Shown here piece by piece: positions 7,772-18,631 of a stretch of DNA of 64,000 bases (positions are counted from its first letter, which is position 1; every line of letters starts with the position of its first letter). The notes under the pieces are model-generated. The model worked only from the letters and a program-made list of their open reading frames with translations, made no database searches and was not told the DNA's origin. The stretch lies in the NCBI RefSeq assembly GCF_003583985.1, contig NZ_QXML01000005.1:151680-215679 (forward strand), read 5' to 3'. Source of the stretch: Algoriphagus lacus (GTDB taxonomy: Bacteria > Bacteroidota > Bacteroidia > Cytophagales > Cyclobacteriaceae). A program made the translations under genes and the position numbers.

Positions 7772-9262
7772 ATGAATCTAACTCCACCGAAGATGACTTT
7801 TCCCAGCCACCAGAAATTGATTTCTTTTGCCTTCTTTCTAAGTATTGGGATTTTGGCAATTACCGGTGTTTCCAATGCCCAGCAAACCGGTAAAACTCCC
7901 CCCAACTTCATCATCATCTTTGCCGATGACCTGGGCTATGGGGATTTGGGCGTGTTTGGAAATCCGACGATCCGCACGCCCCATTTGGACCAGATGGCTT
8001 ATGAAGGTCAAAAATGGACCAATTTCTATGTAGCCGCTCCTGTTTGTACTCCAAGCCGTGCGGGCTTGCTGACCGGAAGATTACCCATCCGCTCGGGCAT
8101 GACAAGCGACAAGCGGGGAGTTCTTTTCCCGGATTCCAAAGGTGGCCTACCCCAAAGCGAACTGAGCCTTGCCAAAGCGCTAAAGTCGAAAGGATACCAA
8201 ACGGCTGCAGTAGGAAAATGGCATTTGGGACATTTGTCTCCCCACTTGCCCACAGACCACGGATTTGACAGCTACTTCGGTATCCCCTATTCCAACGACA
8301 TGAACCGTACGGAGTCCATTGAAGGGAAAAACTGGATCGATGCCCAGATTCAATTGGCTGAGGAAGAAAGGTTTCAGGTTTATAATGTTCCTCTAATGCG
8401 AAATAAGGAAATTATTGAACAGCCCACAGACCAGCGAACCTTGACCAAGCGCTATACCGAAGAAACCATTGCGCAAATCAAAGAAATGAAGGATGGGCCA
8501 TTTTTTATTTACTTGGCTCATTCTCTGCCTCATATTCCCCTGTTTCGCTCTGAGGAATTCAAGAATGTGTCTCAGGCAGGTATTTATGGCGATGTGATCG
8601 AAGAAATCGACTGGTCTGTGGGGCAGATTCTCCAGACTTTGAAAGACGAAGGCCTGGCAGAAAACACCCTGGTGGTCTTTACCTCCGACAATGGTCCCTG
8701 GCACATCTTCAAGTCCCAGGGAGGTTCGGCTGGAATGCTCAGAGGGGCAAAAGGAGGAACTTTTGAGGGGGGATTACGGGTGCCGACGATTTTCTGGTGG
8801 CCGGAAAAACTGAAACGAGGCGTGGTCATGGATATGGGAACGACACTTGACATCCTCCCTACGTTTACCAAATTGGCAGGGGCTGAATTGCCAAAAGACC
8901 GGGAATATGACGGGTATGATATTTCCCCCCTTCTGTTTGGGACAGGAAAAAGCCAGCGGGAGGTGGTTTTTTATTACCACGGCACCCAGGTTCGGGCGCT
9001 GAGATGGGGAGATTACAAAGCCCATTTCATCACCCAAAATGAGTATGGATTCCAAACCGCTCATCCGATCACCACACCTCCATCTGAAATCCCCAACCAG
9101 AAAACACCACAGGATCCGCCCTTGCTTTTCAATGTTTCCGTTGATCCGGGTGAGCGATACAACATCGCCGAAAATCACCCGGATATCATCGCAGAGATCC
9201 GAAGGATTCTTGAAGCCCACTTGGCCACTTTGAAACCCGTGGAGAATCAGCTGGAAAAATAG
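7772..9262 (+). CDS. Secreted arylsulfatase-type sulfatase
   Basis: The ~496-residue protein carries a type I sulfatase domain. The metal site is 'IFADDLGYGDLG', and the formylglycine signature is 'CTPSRAGLLTGR' with the modified Cys at residue 92. 'AVGKWHLGH', 'DHGFDSYFG' and 'VFTSDNGPW' complete the fold. It hydrolyses sulfate esters in the periplasm after Cys-to-formylglycine conversion; no maturase is in this window. ATG 7772 is chosen, though ATG 7793 gives an equally good signal peptide (cleavage after VSNA), and an in-frame TTG at 7760 is less likely. No SusC/D pair or carbohydrate cluster surrounds it, so the substrate is open. Confidence 0.93.
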   Translation: MNLTPPKMTFPSHQKLISFAFFLSIGILAITGVSNAQQTGKTPPNFIIIFADDLGYGDLGVFGNPTIRTPHLDQMAYEGQKWTNFYVAAPVCTPSRAGLLTGRLPIRSGMTSDKRGVLFPDSKGGLPQSELSLAKALKSKGYQTAAVGKWHLGHLSPHLPTDHGFDSYFGIPYSNDMNRTESIEGKNWIDAQIQLAEEERFQVYNVPLMRNKEIIEQPTDQRTLTKRYTEETIAQIKEMKDGPFFIYLAHSLPHIPLFRSEEFKNVSQAGIYGDVIEEIDWSVGQILQTLKDEGLAENTLVVFTSDNGPWHIFKSQGGSAGMLRGAKGGTFEGGLRVPTIFWWPEKLKRGVVMDMGTTLDILPTFTKLAGAELPKDREYDGYDISPLLFGTGKSQREVVFYYHGTQVRALRWGDYKAHFITQNEYGFQTAHPITTPPSEIPNQKTPQDPPLLFNVSVDPGERYNIAENHPDIIAEIRRILEAHLATLKPVENQLEK

Positions 9263-9364
9263 GAAACTGAAAATCAGAGGACTTACCCATTTGGCCTGTT
9301 AAAAACCTCGTGCTTTTTGCTTTGAAAACCTTTATTATCAATCAGTATACCCCCACTTTTCACC

Positions 9365-10249
9365 ATGTCCAATATTCAATTGATCATCGAAGAACGGGCT
9401 GCCGATATCGGTAAATTTCTCGTAGGCCGTCTCCTTCCTTTCCGCCAAAAGCGAATGATCGGGCCATTTATATACCTCGACCACATGGGGCCTGTCAAGC
9501 TAAACAAACGGGACCAAATGGACATCCTGCCTCACCCGCACATTGGGCTTTCCACTTTGACCTTCCTGTTCGAAGGCAGTATCATGCACCGTGATACGCT
9601 TGGAAACGCAGTGGAAATCCAGCCCGGAGCGGTTAATTGGATGACTGCCGGGAAAGGGATCGTTCACTCCGAGCGTACCCCGGATCACCTGCGAAACGAA
9701 AACAAAATCATGCATGGATTGCAGATCTGGGTGGCCTTGCCAAAAGATTTGGAGCAAATAGATCCCGAATTTTTTCACATCGAAGCCCAGCAACTTCCAA
9801 GCTGGGAGGAAGATGGACTACAGTTCAAATTGGTGGCCGGCGAAGTCTTGGGACATCGCTCCCCAGTACCCGTCTATAGCCCGCTTTATATGCTGGAGAT
9901 CAAAAGCACCAAAAGACAAACTGTAAATCTGGAAGGAAAACTTTTCGGAGAAAGCGGTCTGTATATCCTCGAAGGAGGGATTGAGAGTGAAGAAAACCGA
10001 TTTGGTCCAAAGCAAATCCTGGTGGCAAAGAATGCTACCCTTTGCGAATTCACCATCGAAGCCAACAGCACAGTCTATATTTTTGGAGGGGATGCTTTTC
10101 CGGAAGAACGGTTTATTGACTGGAATTTCGTCGCTACCAGCAAAGACCTCATTCAGGAAGCCAAGCAAAAATGGATCGCTCAGGAATTTGACAAAATCCC
10201 CGGAGATGAAGAAGAATTTGTTCCTTACCCTACTTTTCCCAAGAAATAA
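9365..10249 (+). CDS. Pirin family protein
   Basis: The 294-residue bicupin matches the pirin family. It has 'RLLPFRQKRMIGPFIYLDHM', then metal-ligand histidines in 'LPHPHIGLSTLTFLFEG' and 'HRDTLGNAVEIQPGAVNWMT', then 'GKGIVHSE'. A C-terminal cupin contains 'PVPVYSPLYMLEI' and 'NSTVYIFGGDAFPEERFIDW'. Some pirins show quercetin dioxygenase activity or act as redox sensors; a cytoplasmic role is expected. The OsmC-type gene follows after 2 bp, so the two form an operon pointing to electrophile or oxidative stress. Confidence 0.93.
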   Translation: MSNIQLIIEERAADIGKFLVGRLLPFRQKRMIGPFIYLDHMGPVKLNKRDQMDILPHPHIGLSTLTFLFEGSIMHRDTLGNAVEIQPGAVNWMTAGKGIVHSERTPDHLRNENKIMHGLQIWVALPKDLEQIDPEFFHIEAQQLPSWEEDGLQFKLVAGEVLGHRSPVPVYSPLYMLEIKSTKRQTVNLEGKLFGESGLYILEGGIESEENRFGPKQILVAKNATLCEFTIEANSTVYIFGGDAFPEERFIDWNFVATSKDLIQEAKQKWIAQEFDKIPGDEEEFVPYPTFPKK

Positions 10250-10251
10250 CC

Positions 10252-10650
10252 ATGGCCAAAATCACAGCAAGCATCAAGAAAGAACTTTATAAAACCGAGA
10301 TTCACTCTTCCTCGGGTAATGTGCTAATCTCTGATGAGCCAGAGACCGTAGGAGGAAAAAATCTGGGATTCTCACCGTCGGAACTCTTGGCTTCTTCCCT
10401 TGCGGCTTGTACCAGTGCCACCCTGCGAATGTATGCCGACCGCAAAGGCTGGGGCTTGGAAGAAGTAAGGCTGGAAGTCAGTCTGGAAGTAAACCGGGAA
10501 GAAAACCGAACAGAGATTCATCGGAAAATTGAGTTGATCGGAAACCTGGATCAAACCCAACTCAACCGGATGCTCGCCATTGCCAATGCCTGTCCTGTGC
10601 ACAAAATTCTGAGTGGGACGATTGACATTCAGACGGAACTTTCAGTCTAA
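10252..10650 (+). CDS. OsmC-family peroxiredoxin-like protein
   Basis: The 132-residue product is an OsmC/Ohr-fold protein. It has the conserved 'GGKNLGFSPSELLASSLAAC' with Cys 53 and 'ANACPVHKIL' with Cys 114, the two-cysteine pair that reduces organic hydroperoxides in Ohr/OsmC enzymes. The length fits the OsmC-like YhfA branch, whose substrates are less certain. It starts 2 bp after the pirin stop (operon) and converges on katG, giving a small group of oxidant-defence genes. Confidence 0.9.
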   Translation: MAKITASIKKELYKTEIHSSSGNVLISDEPETVGGKNLGFSPSELLASSLAACTSATLRMYADRKGWGLEEVRLEVSLEVNREENRTEIHRKIELIGNLDQTQLNRMLAIANACPVHKILSGTIDIQTELSV

Positions 10651-10773
10651 GATTGACTGGGAAAACAGTTCAAAAAAGTAAGCAGTGATCTGTATCAGTT
10701 TGCAGAAATACTGCTTACTGCGACTGGGAACCGAACACTACTTTTTCACCCTAGGATCCTATGTGGCAGAAAC

Positions 10774-10804
10774 CAAAAAAAGCGGCCCCTTTCGAGACCG
10801 CTTT
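10774..10804 (-). terminator. Rho-independent terminator of katG
   Basis: On the minus strand AAAGCGG at 10804-10798 pairs with CCGCTTT at 10785-10779, followed by a run of T (A run 10774-10780 on the plus strand). It lies 25 bp after the katG stop. Confidence 0.75.
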
Positions 10805-10828
10805 CTTATTTATAATCCTCTTTAGCTT

Positions 10829-13042
<2,214 letters not shown>

Positions 13043-13104
13043 TTAAGTTAAATTGAAATGTATGCGAATTTAGAAAAAGGAACCCGTATTAAAATTATTT
13101 TCCG

Positions 13105-13119
13105 ATTGATAAAAACTAT
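13105..13119 (-). promoter_or_regulatory. Candidate OxyR half-site upstream of katG
   Basis: On the minus strand the 15 bases read ATAGTTTTTATCAAT. The OxyR half-site model from enterobacteria is ATAG-N7-CTAT with T and A at inner positions; only one outer base differs here. It sits 72-86 bp upstream of the katG ATG. The second half-site is weak, and no oxyR gene is in the window, so this is tentative. Confidence 0.28.
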
Positions 13120-13188
13120 GACTCTTGTCAGGAAATGGAAGGTCACTAGAAGAAAACAATTGCAGTGATGAGTCGCAGCTGTTAAGAG

Positions 13189-13743
13189 TTAAAATTCCTT
13201 GGAAAGTAATTCGAGAGAACGCAATAATCGGGTGATTTCCGGATGGGTTTGGTCATCAGGACTATGGATGGAAAAGCTGCTTAGTTCTTGGTTTTCATTG
13301 AGGAGCGATAAAGAAAAAGTAGTTCCGTCAAGGACAAATCGATTCGGATTTTTTAGATGAGATTGCTCCACCAAATTATTCCATTTGCTGACCATGAGGT
13401 CGATTTCTTCCAGCACTTTTAGATCCGTAATCACCAACGAATCGGAAACATATGTCGTCTTGGATTCGACAAATTCCCGCAGGAGAATTCTTTTTTCGTC
13501 AGAGGGTTTTTCCAAAACTGAGGTAAGGAACAGGCTATCCGCTGCACTACCTTTCGCCGAGAAAATCTTTTCTTTGATGATCAAAATCCCACCATCCTCA
13601 CCGCGCTGAAGCATATAACTTATTTCCTCCTGAATAGCGCTAGGCCTTTTGGTAAGACTCAGTTCGTACTTTAATGGAGATTGGCTGAAAGCGAAAGTTG
13701 CCAAAAAGAGTAAAAAGAACGATAGGAAAGCATTTTTGATCAT
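13189..13743 (-). CDS. Secreted hypothetical protein
   Basis: The 184-residue product has a signal peptide (MIKNAFLSFFLLFLATFAFS) and a mature part of mixed polarity with no motif I recognise. Features are 'RPSAIQEEISYML', 'SDSLVITDLKVLEEIDLMVS' and a C-terminal 'EITRLLRSLELLSKEF' helix. It lacks a lipobox and probably resides in the periplasm. It stands upstream of katG on the same strand, but 155 bp apart. Coding status is supported by length, signal peptide and codon use similar to its neighbours. Confidence 0.75.
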   Translation of the reverse strand: MIKNAFLSFFLLFLATFAFSQSPLKYELSLTKRPSAIQEEISYMLQRGEDGGILIIKEKIFSAKGSAADSLFLTSVLEKPSDEKRILLREFVESKTTYVSDSLVITDLKVLEEIDLMVSKWNNLVEQSHLKNPNRFVLDGTTFSLSLLNENQELSSFSIHSPDDQTHPEITRLLRSLELLSKEF

Positions 13744-13861
13744 AACTTAACTTACGAATAATTTAAGACCATGTTTTTCCCAAAAAATCAAATTTTCCAA
13801 ACTAAATTGAAAGACAGGGAAAATAGCTTGCATATAAATTAGTTTCAGCTTCCTTTCATTA

Positions 13862-14038
13862 AACCACAATAGCCACATAGAGGCACATAGGTTTGATTTT
13901 AAAGAGCTTCCTTATTTGGTCTGGTGTATTATTATAATGGTTTTTTAAAAAAGAAAATCCATTGGGAAGAAACAGAATTAACCATTACCTATCAACTCCA
14001 CTTTTAAAAAACTTTGCGCCTCAGAGCCTTAGTGGCTA
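13862..14038. repeat. Degenerate inverted repeat in intergenic gap
   Basis: The arm AACCACAATAGCCACATAG(A) GGCACATAGG at 13862-13891 is loosely complementary to a GCGCCTCAGAGCCTTAGTGG-type arm at about 14016-14036. Each arm repeats short CAC-A-G-type words. It occupies most of the 324-bp gap between the secreted hypothetical and the acyl-CoA-dehydrogenase-like gene. No gene is seen in the gap. Confidence 0.45.
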
Positions 14039-14067
14039 AGCATTTTTTTAGCCTTAATGGCAAACTC

Positions 14068-15141
14068 TCAAAAAGGGAAAATCAACAGCGCATGCTGACT
14101 GACGGTGTTAAAATCCCTCCACACCCGGTTTAGTTCAGTATGCGTTTTAGCCGCCTCGAGACCGGCAAAAGGATACATCCTGGCATTGGAATCACGACAG
14201 ACTTGAGTAAGCTTTCGGCTAGTATGACTAACTGATTTCAGGGAATTCTTGGAAATCTTTCCCTTTTTCTCCAATTCTTCCCAACACTCCTTGACTTTTC
14301 GGTAAAACTTTTTTCGCATAGATTCCAACTTTTCAGAAGTCTTGTTATCCAGCTTTTTGAAGTGCCTCAATTGATTTGGATCATATTTCCGAATCTCGTT
14401 TCTTCTCCAAAAAGACTCCCTGATCAGCTTTTGCAGATGTTGGGTGATTCCCAAAATATTCACCGCAAGTGTCGCTTCCGCAAACTGCAAAAAGGGAAAC
14501 TTATATACAGCTTCCGGACGGGTGGCTTTTCCGGGTATAATCTCAAAAGCCCGATTCAGCGGAACTTGAAGATTCTCGGTTTTGAACGCATGGCTACCTG
14601 TGGCAATCATGCCCATATAGCTCCAGCCGTCGAGGATTTCCACCTCTTCTTTTTGGAGGATAAAGGCCTTGACCAAAGGTTTTCCTGCTTCATCCAGGAT
14701 AGGCTTCCCATCCTCCAGAATTTCGCAGTTTGCGGTAAAATGCGTGGCATGTAATGCGCCTGAAGCATAAGTCCAGCTTCCTGAAATCTGATAAGACTCT
14801 CCTACCCGATCAGCTTTTCCTCCCACAAATCCACTTCCTGCCAGACAAACCTTGGGATCGGCAAATATCTCCTGACTGAGTTTTGGATCCAAAAAACCCA
14901 CAAACCAACCGGCACCGGCACATAATGTCACGGTCCAACCCAAACTCGCATCCAGTTGAGCGATCTTCTCCTCCAAACCCAAGGCTTCAGGCAAAGTCAA
15001 ACCTAGACCGCCAAATTCCTTTGGGACAAACAGCTGGAACCATTTTTCCAGGTAAATCAAGTCAAGCATTTCCGGTGTAAGGCTTCCCAGTTTTTCGGCT
15101 TTGGATGCCCAGTCGGAATTGATGAGTTCTGAGGATATCAT
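14068..15141 (-). CDS. Acyl-CoA dehydrogenase-like flavoprotein
   Basis: The 357-residue protein has the acyl-CoA dehydrogenase fold. The N-terminal helical part has 'FVPKEFGGLGLTLPEALGLE', the middle beta domain has 'YQISGSWTYASGALHATHF', and the C-terminal helix ends 'RVWRDFNTVSQHALLIF'. That ending is typical of the HpaB/DszC-like flavin-dependent monooxygenase branch rather than classical fatty-acid dehydrogenases. The usual catalytic Glu context of short-chain dehydrogenases is not visible. A strongly basic stretch ('SMRKKFYRKVKECWEELEKK') lies in the C-terminal domain. Substrate is unknown and no reductase partner is adjacent. Confidence 0.78.
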   Translation of the reverse strand: MISSELINSDWASKAEKLGSLTPEMLDLIYLEKWFQLFVPKEFGGLGLTLPEALGLEEKIAQLDASLGWTVTLCAGAGWFVGFLDPKLSQEIFADPKVCLAGSGFVGGKADRVGESYQISGSWTYASGALHATHFTANCEILEDGKPILDEAGKPLVKAFILQKEEVEILDGWSYMGMIATGSHAFKTENLQVPLNRAFEIIPGKATRPEAVYKFPFLQFAEATLAVNILGITQHLQKLIRESFWRRNEIRKYDPNQLRHFKKLDNKTSEKLESMRKKFYRKVKECWEELEKKGKISKNSLKSVSHTSRKLTQVCRDSNARMYPFAGLEAAKTHTELNRVWRDFNTVSQHALLIFPF

Positions 15142-15213
15142 GAAGCTAGATTACGAATAAAAAATCCAGGAGGCTATTCTACTTTCCCAATAGCTGGGCT
15201 CTTAAAATTTACT

Positions 15214-15275
15214 CTCGCAAAGACGGTAAGTCGCAAAGAAGTCAAACCTCTTAGCGACTTTCGCGGCTCTGCGAG
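15214..15275. repeat. Imperfect palindrome of the CGCAAAG-type intergenic family
   Basis: CTCGCAAAGACGGTAAGTCG at 15214-15233 and the following CAAAGAAG pair imperfectly with TTAGCGACTTTCGCGGCTCT GCGAG ending at 15275. The result is a long stem-loop between two minus-strand genes. It may double as a transcription-ending hairpin after the esterase gene. The layout matches the inverted repeat at 13862-14038. Confidence 0.5.
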
Positions 15276-15323
15276 AAGTACATTATTTGTCATTAAGGAC
15301 TTTACTATGCTTCTTTCCCAAAG

Positions 15324-16616
15324 TCACTTCTTCTTTTTCTGGGCGGCCATCCACTCCATGATCGTAACGGGACGACCGTTGAGCATTACTGGTGAACCGT
15401 CAAAATCGGTGCGGGCCACATTTGCATGGCTGTAAATCCAGGACCAGTGACCATTGTAACGATAGTTCTCTCCTCCATAAAATCCGGTAATGTCGGTGAC
15501 ATTATCGTAGTAGGTAAAGTAGACATTTTTAGCACCAGCCTGCTTCAATCGGTGATATAGCGGCACTACTGTCTCATCCGGTTTGGTGGTCATGTCATCT
15601 TTGGAGTGCACAAACCACATCGGAACGTTCTTGATTTTTTGGACTTGGGCATCGGTAATGAATTCGTTGTTGTAAGCCAAGGCTGAGATATAACCTGCCG
15701 CGAAATAATCAGGATGCTCCAGAATCAATTTTAAAGACATGTAGCCACCATTGGAACAACCACCAACATAGATTCGGGCTGGGTCAATCTTTGGATTTTT
15801 TGCCACATAATCCTGAATCAGCGCAAATACTGCAGCGTTGTAAACATCATTCACCTGCCCACGGGTCATACCCTCTGCTGCCTGCATCCAAAAGGTCGGG
15901 GTCTGAGGAACCAAAACAAATGCTCCGTCAAACAGCACCTGAATTTCCGGAGAAGCATAGTTGAATGCTTTATTTCCCATCATGGCAATGGTAGGGTCAG
16001 TTCCACCTTCTCCTCCGCCATGCAGCCAAATGATCAATGGAGCCTTTTCTTTGATCGTCTTGGGAGAAAAAGATGCATAAGTCAAGGTAGTATTCTGATG
16101 GGTGAATTTACCTGTCAGGTCAAACTCATCCACGATAGGCCGGATACGTCCAGCCTCTTCATTCCAGATGTTTCCGGTTTTAGTGTTTACCACGGTCATG
16201 GAATAATCAATCCACACATTTGATCCGCGGTTGCCGGTACGCAAGTATTGAATCGGCGAACCTAATGGATTCACAGGACTGACAGCCAAAACCAAGGTCA
16301 TGTGATTTCCATCCTCCTTTCGATTTCCATTTTCATCGGAGGGATAGCCATAAACTACCGATCTTTTTCCGGAAGTCTGAGCTGCAGGAATTTCTCCGGC
16401 TTGAGAACTGCGGCTGACAAAAATCTCGAAATCAGTCGTGCTCAGGTCTTTTGGATTTTGGTCCACAGGCAAAATCACTTTGCTGACTGCAGGCCCCCAG
16501 TCAAAGCCTTCTATTACAAGTTTGTACTTTCCGGGAGCGGGCAGATTGTCATTTTTTGCCCAAACCAGTAAGGGAAGAGCAAAAAGAAATAGCAGTATGG
16601 GTAAGGTTTTTTTCAT
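15324..16616 (-). CDS. Secreted alpha/beta-hydrolase (feruloyl/PHB-depolymerase-type esterase)
   Basis: The 430-residue exported enzyme starts with signal peptide MKKTLPILLFLFALPLLVWA. An N-terminal Ig-like 'esterase' domain (about 30-180, with 'YKLVIEGFDWGPAVSKVILP') is followed by an alpha/beta-hydrolase domain. This has the oxyanion motif 'IIWLHGGGEGG', nucleophile Ser 288 in 'YVGGCSNGGYMSLK', an Asp in 'WFVHSKDDMT' and a His in 'NGHWSWIY'. Relatives are prolyl-oligopeptidase-like esterases that cut carbohydrate or aromatic esters in the periplasm. No polysaccharide cluster surrounds it. The substrate cannot be read from sequence. Confidence 0.88.
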   Translation of the reverse strand: MKKTLPILLFLFALPLLVWAKNDNLPAPGKYKLVIEGFDWGPAVSKVILPVDQNPKDLSTTDFEIFVSRSSQAGEIPAAQTSGKRSVVYGYPSDENGNRKEDGNHMTLVLAVSPVNPLGSPIQYLRTGNRGSNVWIDYSMTVVNTKTGNIWNEEAGRIRPIVDEFDLTGKFTHQNTTLTYASFSPKTIKEKAPLIIWLHGGGEGGTDPTIAMMGNKAFNYASPEIQVLFDGAFVLVPQTPTFWMQAAEGMTRGQVNDVYNAAVFALIQDYVAKNPKIDPARIYVGGCSNGGYMSLKLILEHPDYFAAGYISALAYNNEFITDAQVQKIKNVPMWFVHSKDDMTTKPDETVVPLYHRLKQAGAKNVYFTYYDNVTDITGFYGGENYRYNGHWSWIYSHANVARTDFDGSPVMLNGRPVTIMEWMAAQKKKK

Positions 16617-16704
16617 AAAAGGTAGGTTTTGGGTTTGATCAATATTGATGGGGAATTTCGGAAAAGTTGGGGATCGGTCTATGAAAATTACTCGAAAGGC
16701 AGAA

Positions 16705-16803
16705 GTTGGGATGTTTGGAAGTTGGGATGTTTGGAAGAATAGCTTCCGTAAACCAAAACTTCCTTACTTCATTACTTCATTACCTCCAAACTTCCTTGCC
16801 TCC
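16705..16803. repeat. Tandem short-period repeats after GMC oxidoreductase gene
   Basis: GTTGGGATGTTTGGAA occurs twice in tandem at 16705-16736. From 16764 there are octamers TTACTTCA, TTACTTCA, TTACCTCC, AAACTTCC and TTGCCTCC, the last ending exactly at the GMC gene's stop codon. The octamers are related to the reverse complement of the array at 59992-60047. Confidence 0.7.
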
Positions 16804-18495
16804 TCACTTAATATTCCCCTTTCTCAATTCCCTCACTGCATAATCTACCGCCCGCGCCGTCAAGGCCATGTAAGTAATGGAAGGATTCTGGGTTCCTGTG
16901 GAAGTCATGGCAGCACCGTCGGTCACAAAGATGTTTGGCGCTAAATGCATTTGGTTAAAGCCATTCAACAGGGAAGTTTTCGGGTCACGTCCCATACGTA
17001 CTCCGCCCATTTCATGAATATCCAATCCAGGAGCCTGCTTGCTGTCATTTTTGTAAATATCCGTGATTCCCGCTTTGGTGAGCATTTCCTCTCCTTGTTC
17101 CAAAAAGTCTTTGATGACTTTCTCGTCATTATCATCGTAAGCGATATCCAATTGCAGCAAAGGAATCCCCCATTGATCAGTTTGATCCGGACTGAGGGAC
17201 ACAAAATTGGTTTCTTTGGGAATGGTTTCCCCCTGCATCATCATGGAAACCCACCAAGGCCCCGGTTCAGAATTGGCCTCTTTGAAGTCAGCTCCAAAAG
17301 GAACCTCCCTCGCCCCTCCCCAGCCTCCCCGTCCGGCAGAGTAAAAGGACATATACCCTCTCAAAAAGTCCATTTCCTGCTTTTTGACATTACGGAAATT
17401 GGGAAGCATCACCGCAGTAGGACGGCGACCATAGTAGTATTTATCCTCAAATCCCTCGAATCGTCCTCCTAAGGTCCCCCGATAGTTGTGAAACGCAATG
17501 TATTTCCCCAATATCCCGGAGTCATTTCCCAGTCCATTCGGGAATCGATTGGAAATCGAATTGAGCAAAATCAGATTGGTATTCAGGCAGGCTGCATTCA
17601 GAAAGATGACATTCGCGAAGTACTCGGTAGCCTCCTTAGTCACCCGGTCGATGACACGAACTCCGGTAGCTTTGCCCTTCTGCTCATCCCAAATCAGGGA
17701 ATGAACTACCGAATCCGGCCTGATGGTTAGATTTCCGGTTTTGGCAGCAGCCGGAAGTGTTGAGGAATTGGAGCTGAAATACCCTCCAAACGGGCAACCT
17801 CGATAGCATTGATTTCTGGCCTGGCATTGACCCCTTCCCTGAGCAAGGTGAACTTCATTGGGCTTGGTCAGGTGAGCACATCTCCCGATCACAAACTTTC
17901 GGTCTCCATAGGCTTCCAAAATCCGTTTTTGGATTTCTTTTTCCACACAGTTCATCTCCCAAGCCGGTAAAAACTCTCCATCCGGAAGGGTATCAAGCCC
18001 GTCGTAATTTCCACTGATCCCTACAAATTTCTCCACATGGCTGTACCAGGGGGCAATATCTTCGTATCGAATCGGCCAATCCACTGCAAAACCATCACGT
18101 CCCGGACCTTCAAAGTCGTATTTGCTCCAGCGCTGAGTTTGACGAGCCCAAATCAGAGATTTGCCTCCCACCTGGTAGCCTCTGATCCAGTCAAAAGGCT
18201 TGTTTTGGACATAGGGATGTTCGGAGTCTTTCACAAAAAAATGCTGGGTATCTTCCGCGTAGGCATAGCAGCGATTGACTACCGGGTTTTGTTGTTCATC
18301 CGCCAAAGGTATTCGGTTGCGATGAGGCATGTCCCAAGGATTTGAAGTCATGGTAGGATAGTCTTTCAGGTGCTCCACCTGTCGGCCTCGCTCCAATACC
18401 AAGGTTTTCAACCCTTTTTCACAAAGTTCTTTAGCAGCCCAACCTCCGGATATCCCGGAACCCACTACGATCGCGTCATATTGATGAGAATTCAT
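16804..18495 (-). CDS. GMC family FAD-dependent oxidoreductase
   Basis: The 563-residue flavoprotein begins with the dinucleotide fold 'AIVVGSGISGGWAAKEL' (residues 9-25) and 'LVLERGR'. It has the GMC substrate/FAD loop 'GYQVGGKSLIWARQTQRWSK' and a Cys-rich segment 'ARNQCYRGCPFGGYFS'. The GMC C-terminal part has 'DIHEMGGVRMGRDP' and 'NPSITYMALTARAVDYA'. Family members oxidise sugars or alcohols, and this branch resembles gluconate/keto-sugar dehydrogenase large subunits. Those are usually paired with a small 'subunit 3' gene, which is absent here, so the electron partner is unclear. No signal peptide is visible. Confidence 0.92.
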   Translation of the reverse strand: MNSHQYDAIVVGSGISGGWAAKELCEKGLKTLVLERGRQVEHLKDYPTMTSNPWDMPHRNRIPLADEQQNPVVNRCYAYAEDTQHFFVKDSEHPYVQNKPFDWIRGYQVGGKSLIWARQTQRWSKYDFEGPGRDGFAVDWPIRYEDIAPWYSHVEKFVGISGNYDGLDTLPDGEFLPAWEMNCVEKEIQKRILEAYGDRKFVIGRCAHLTKPNEVHLAQGRGQCQARNQCYRGCPFGGYFSSNSSTLPAAAKTGNLTIRPDSVVHSLIWDEQKGKATGVRVIDRVTKEATEYFANVIFLNAACLNTNLILLNSISNRFPNGLGNDSGILGKYIAFHNYRGTLGGRFEGFEDKYYYGRRPTAVMLPNFRNVKKQEMDFLRGYMSFYSAGRGGWGGAREVPFGADFKEANSEPGPWWVSMMMQGETIPKETNFVSLSPDQTDQWGIPLLQLDIAYDDNDEKVIKDFLEQGEEMLTKAGITDIYKNDSKQAPGLDIHEMGGVRMGRDPKTSLLNGFNQMHLAPNIFVTDGAAMTSTGTQNPSITYMALTARAVDYAVRELRKGNIK

Positions 18496-18562
18496 AAAGG
18501 AAAAATAAGGGTTTCAGATTGGACTATTTTAAAATTCAGGCTAACCAAGGAATTTTTTGCCA

Positions 18563-18608
18563 CAAAAAAACTCCCAAACTCCAGCCTAATCGCCTGAATT
18601 TGGGAGTT
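18563..18608 (-). terminator. Rho-independent terminator of MacB-like permease gene
   Basis: On the minus strand AACTCCCAAA (18608-18599) pairs with TTTGGGAGTT (18578-18569), followed by a T run (A run 18564-18570 on the plus strand). It lies just after the permease stop at 18632. Confidence 0.85.
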
Positions 18609-18631
18609 GAAGGTTGATGTTTAAAGAGCAA

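Noticed and set aside
7760..10249. Polysaccharide utilisation locus around the sulfatase
   Set aside because: No SusC/SusD pair, glycosidase cluster or hybrid two-component system is adjacent; the sulfatase, GH16 and GH95 genes lie tens of kilobases apart.
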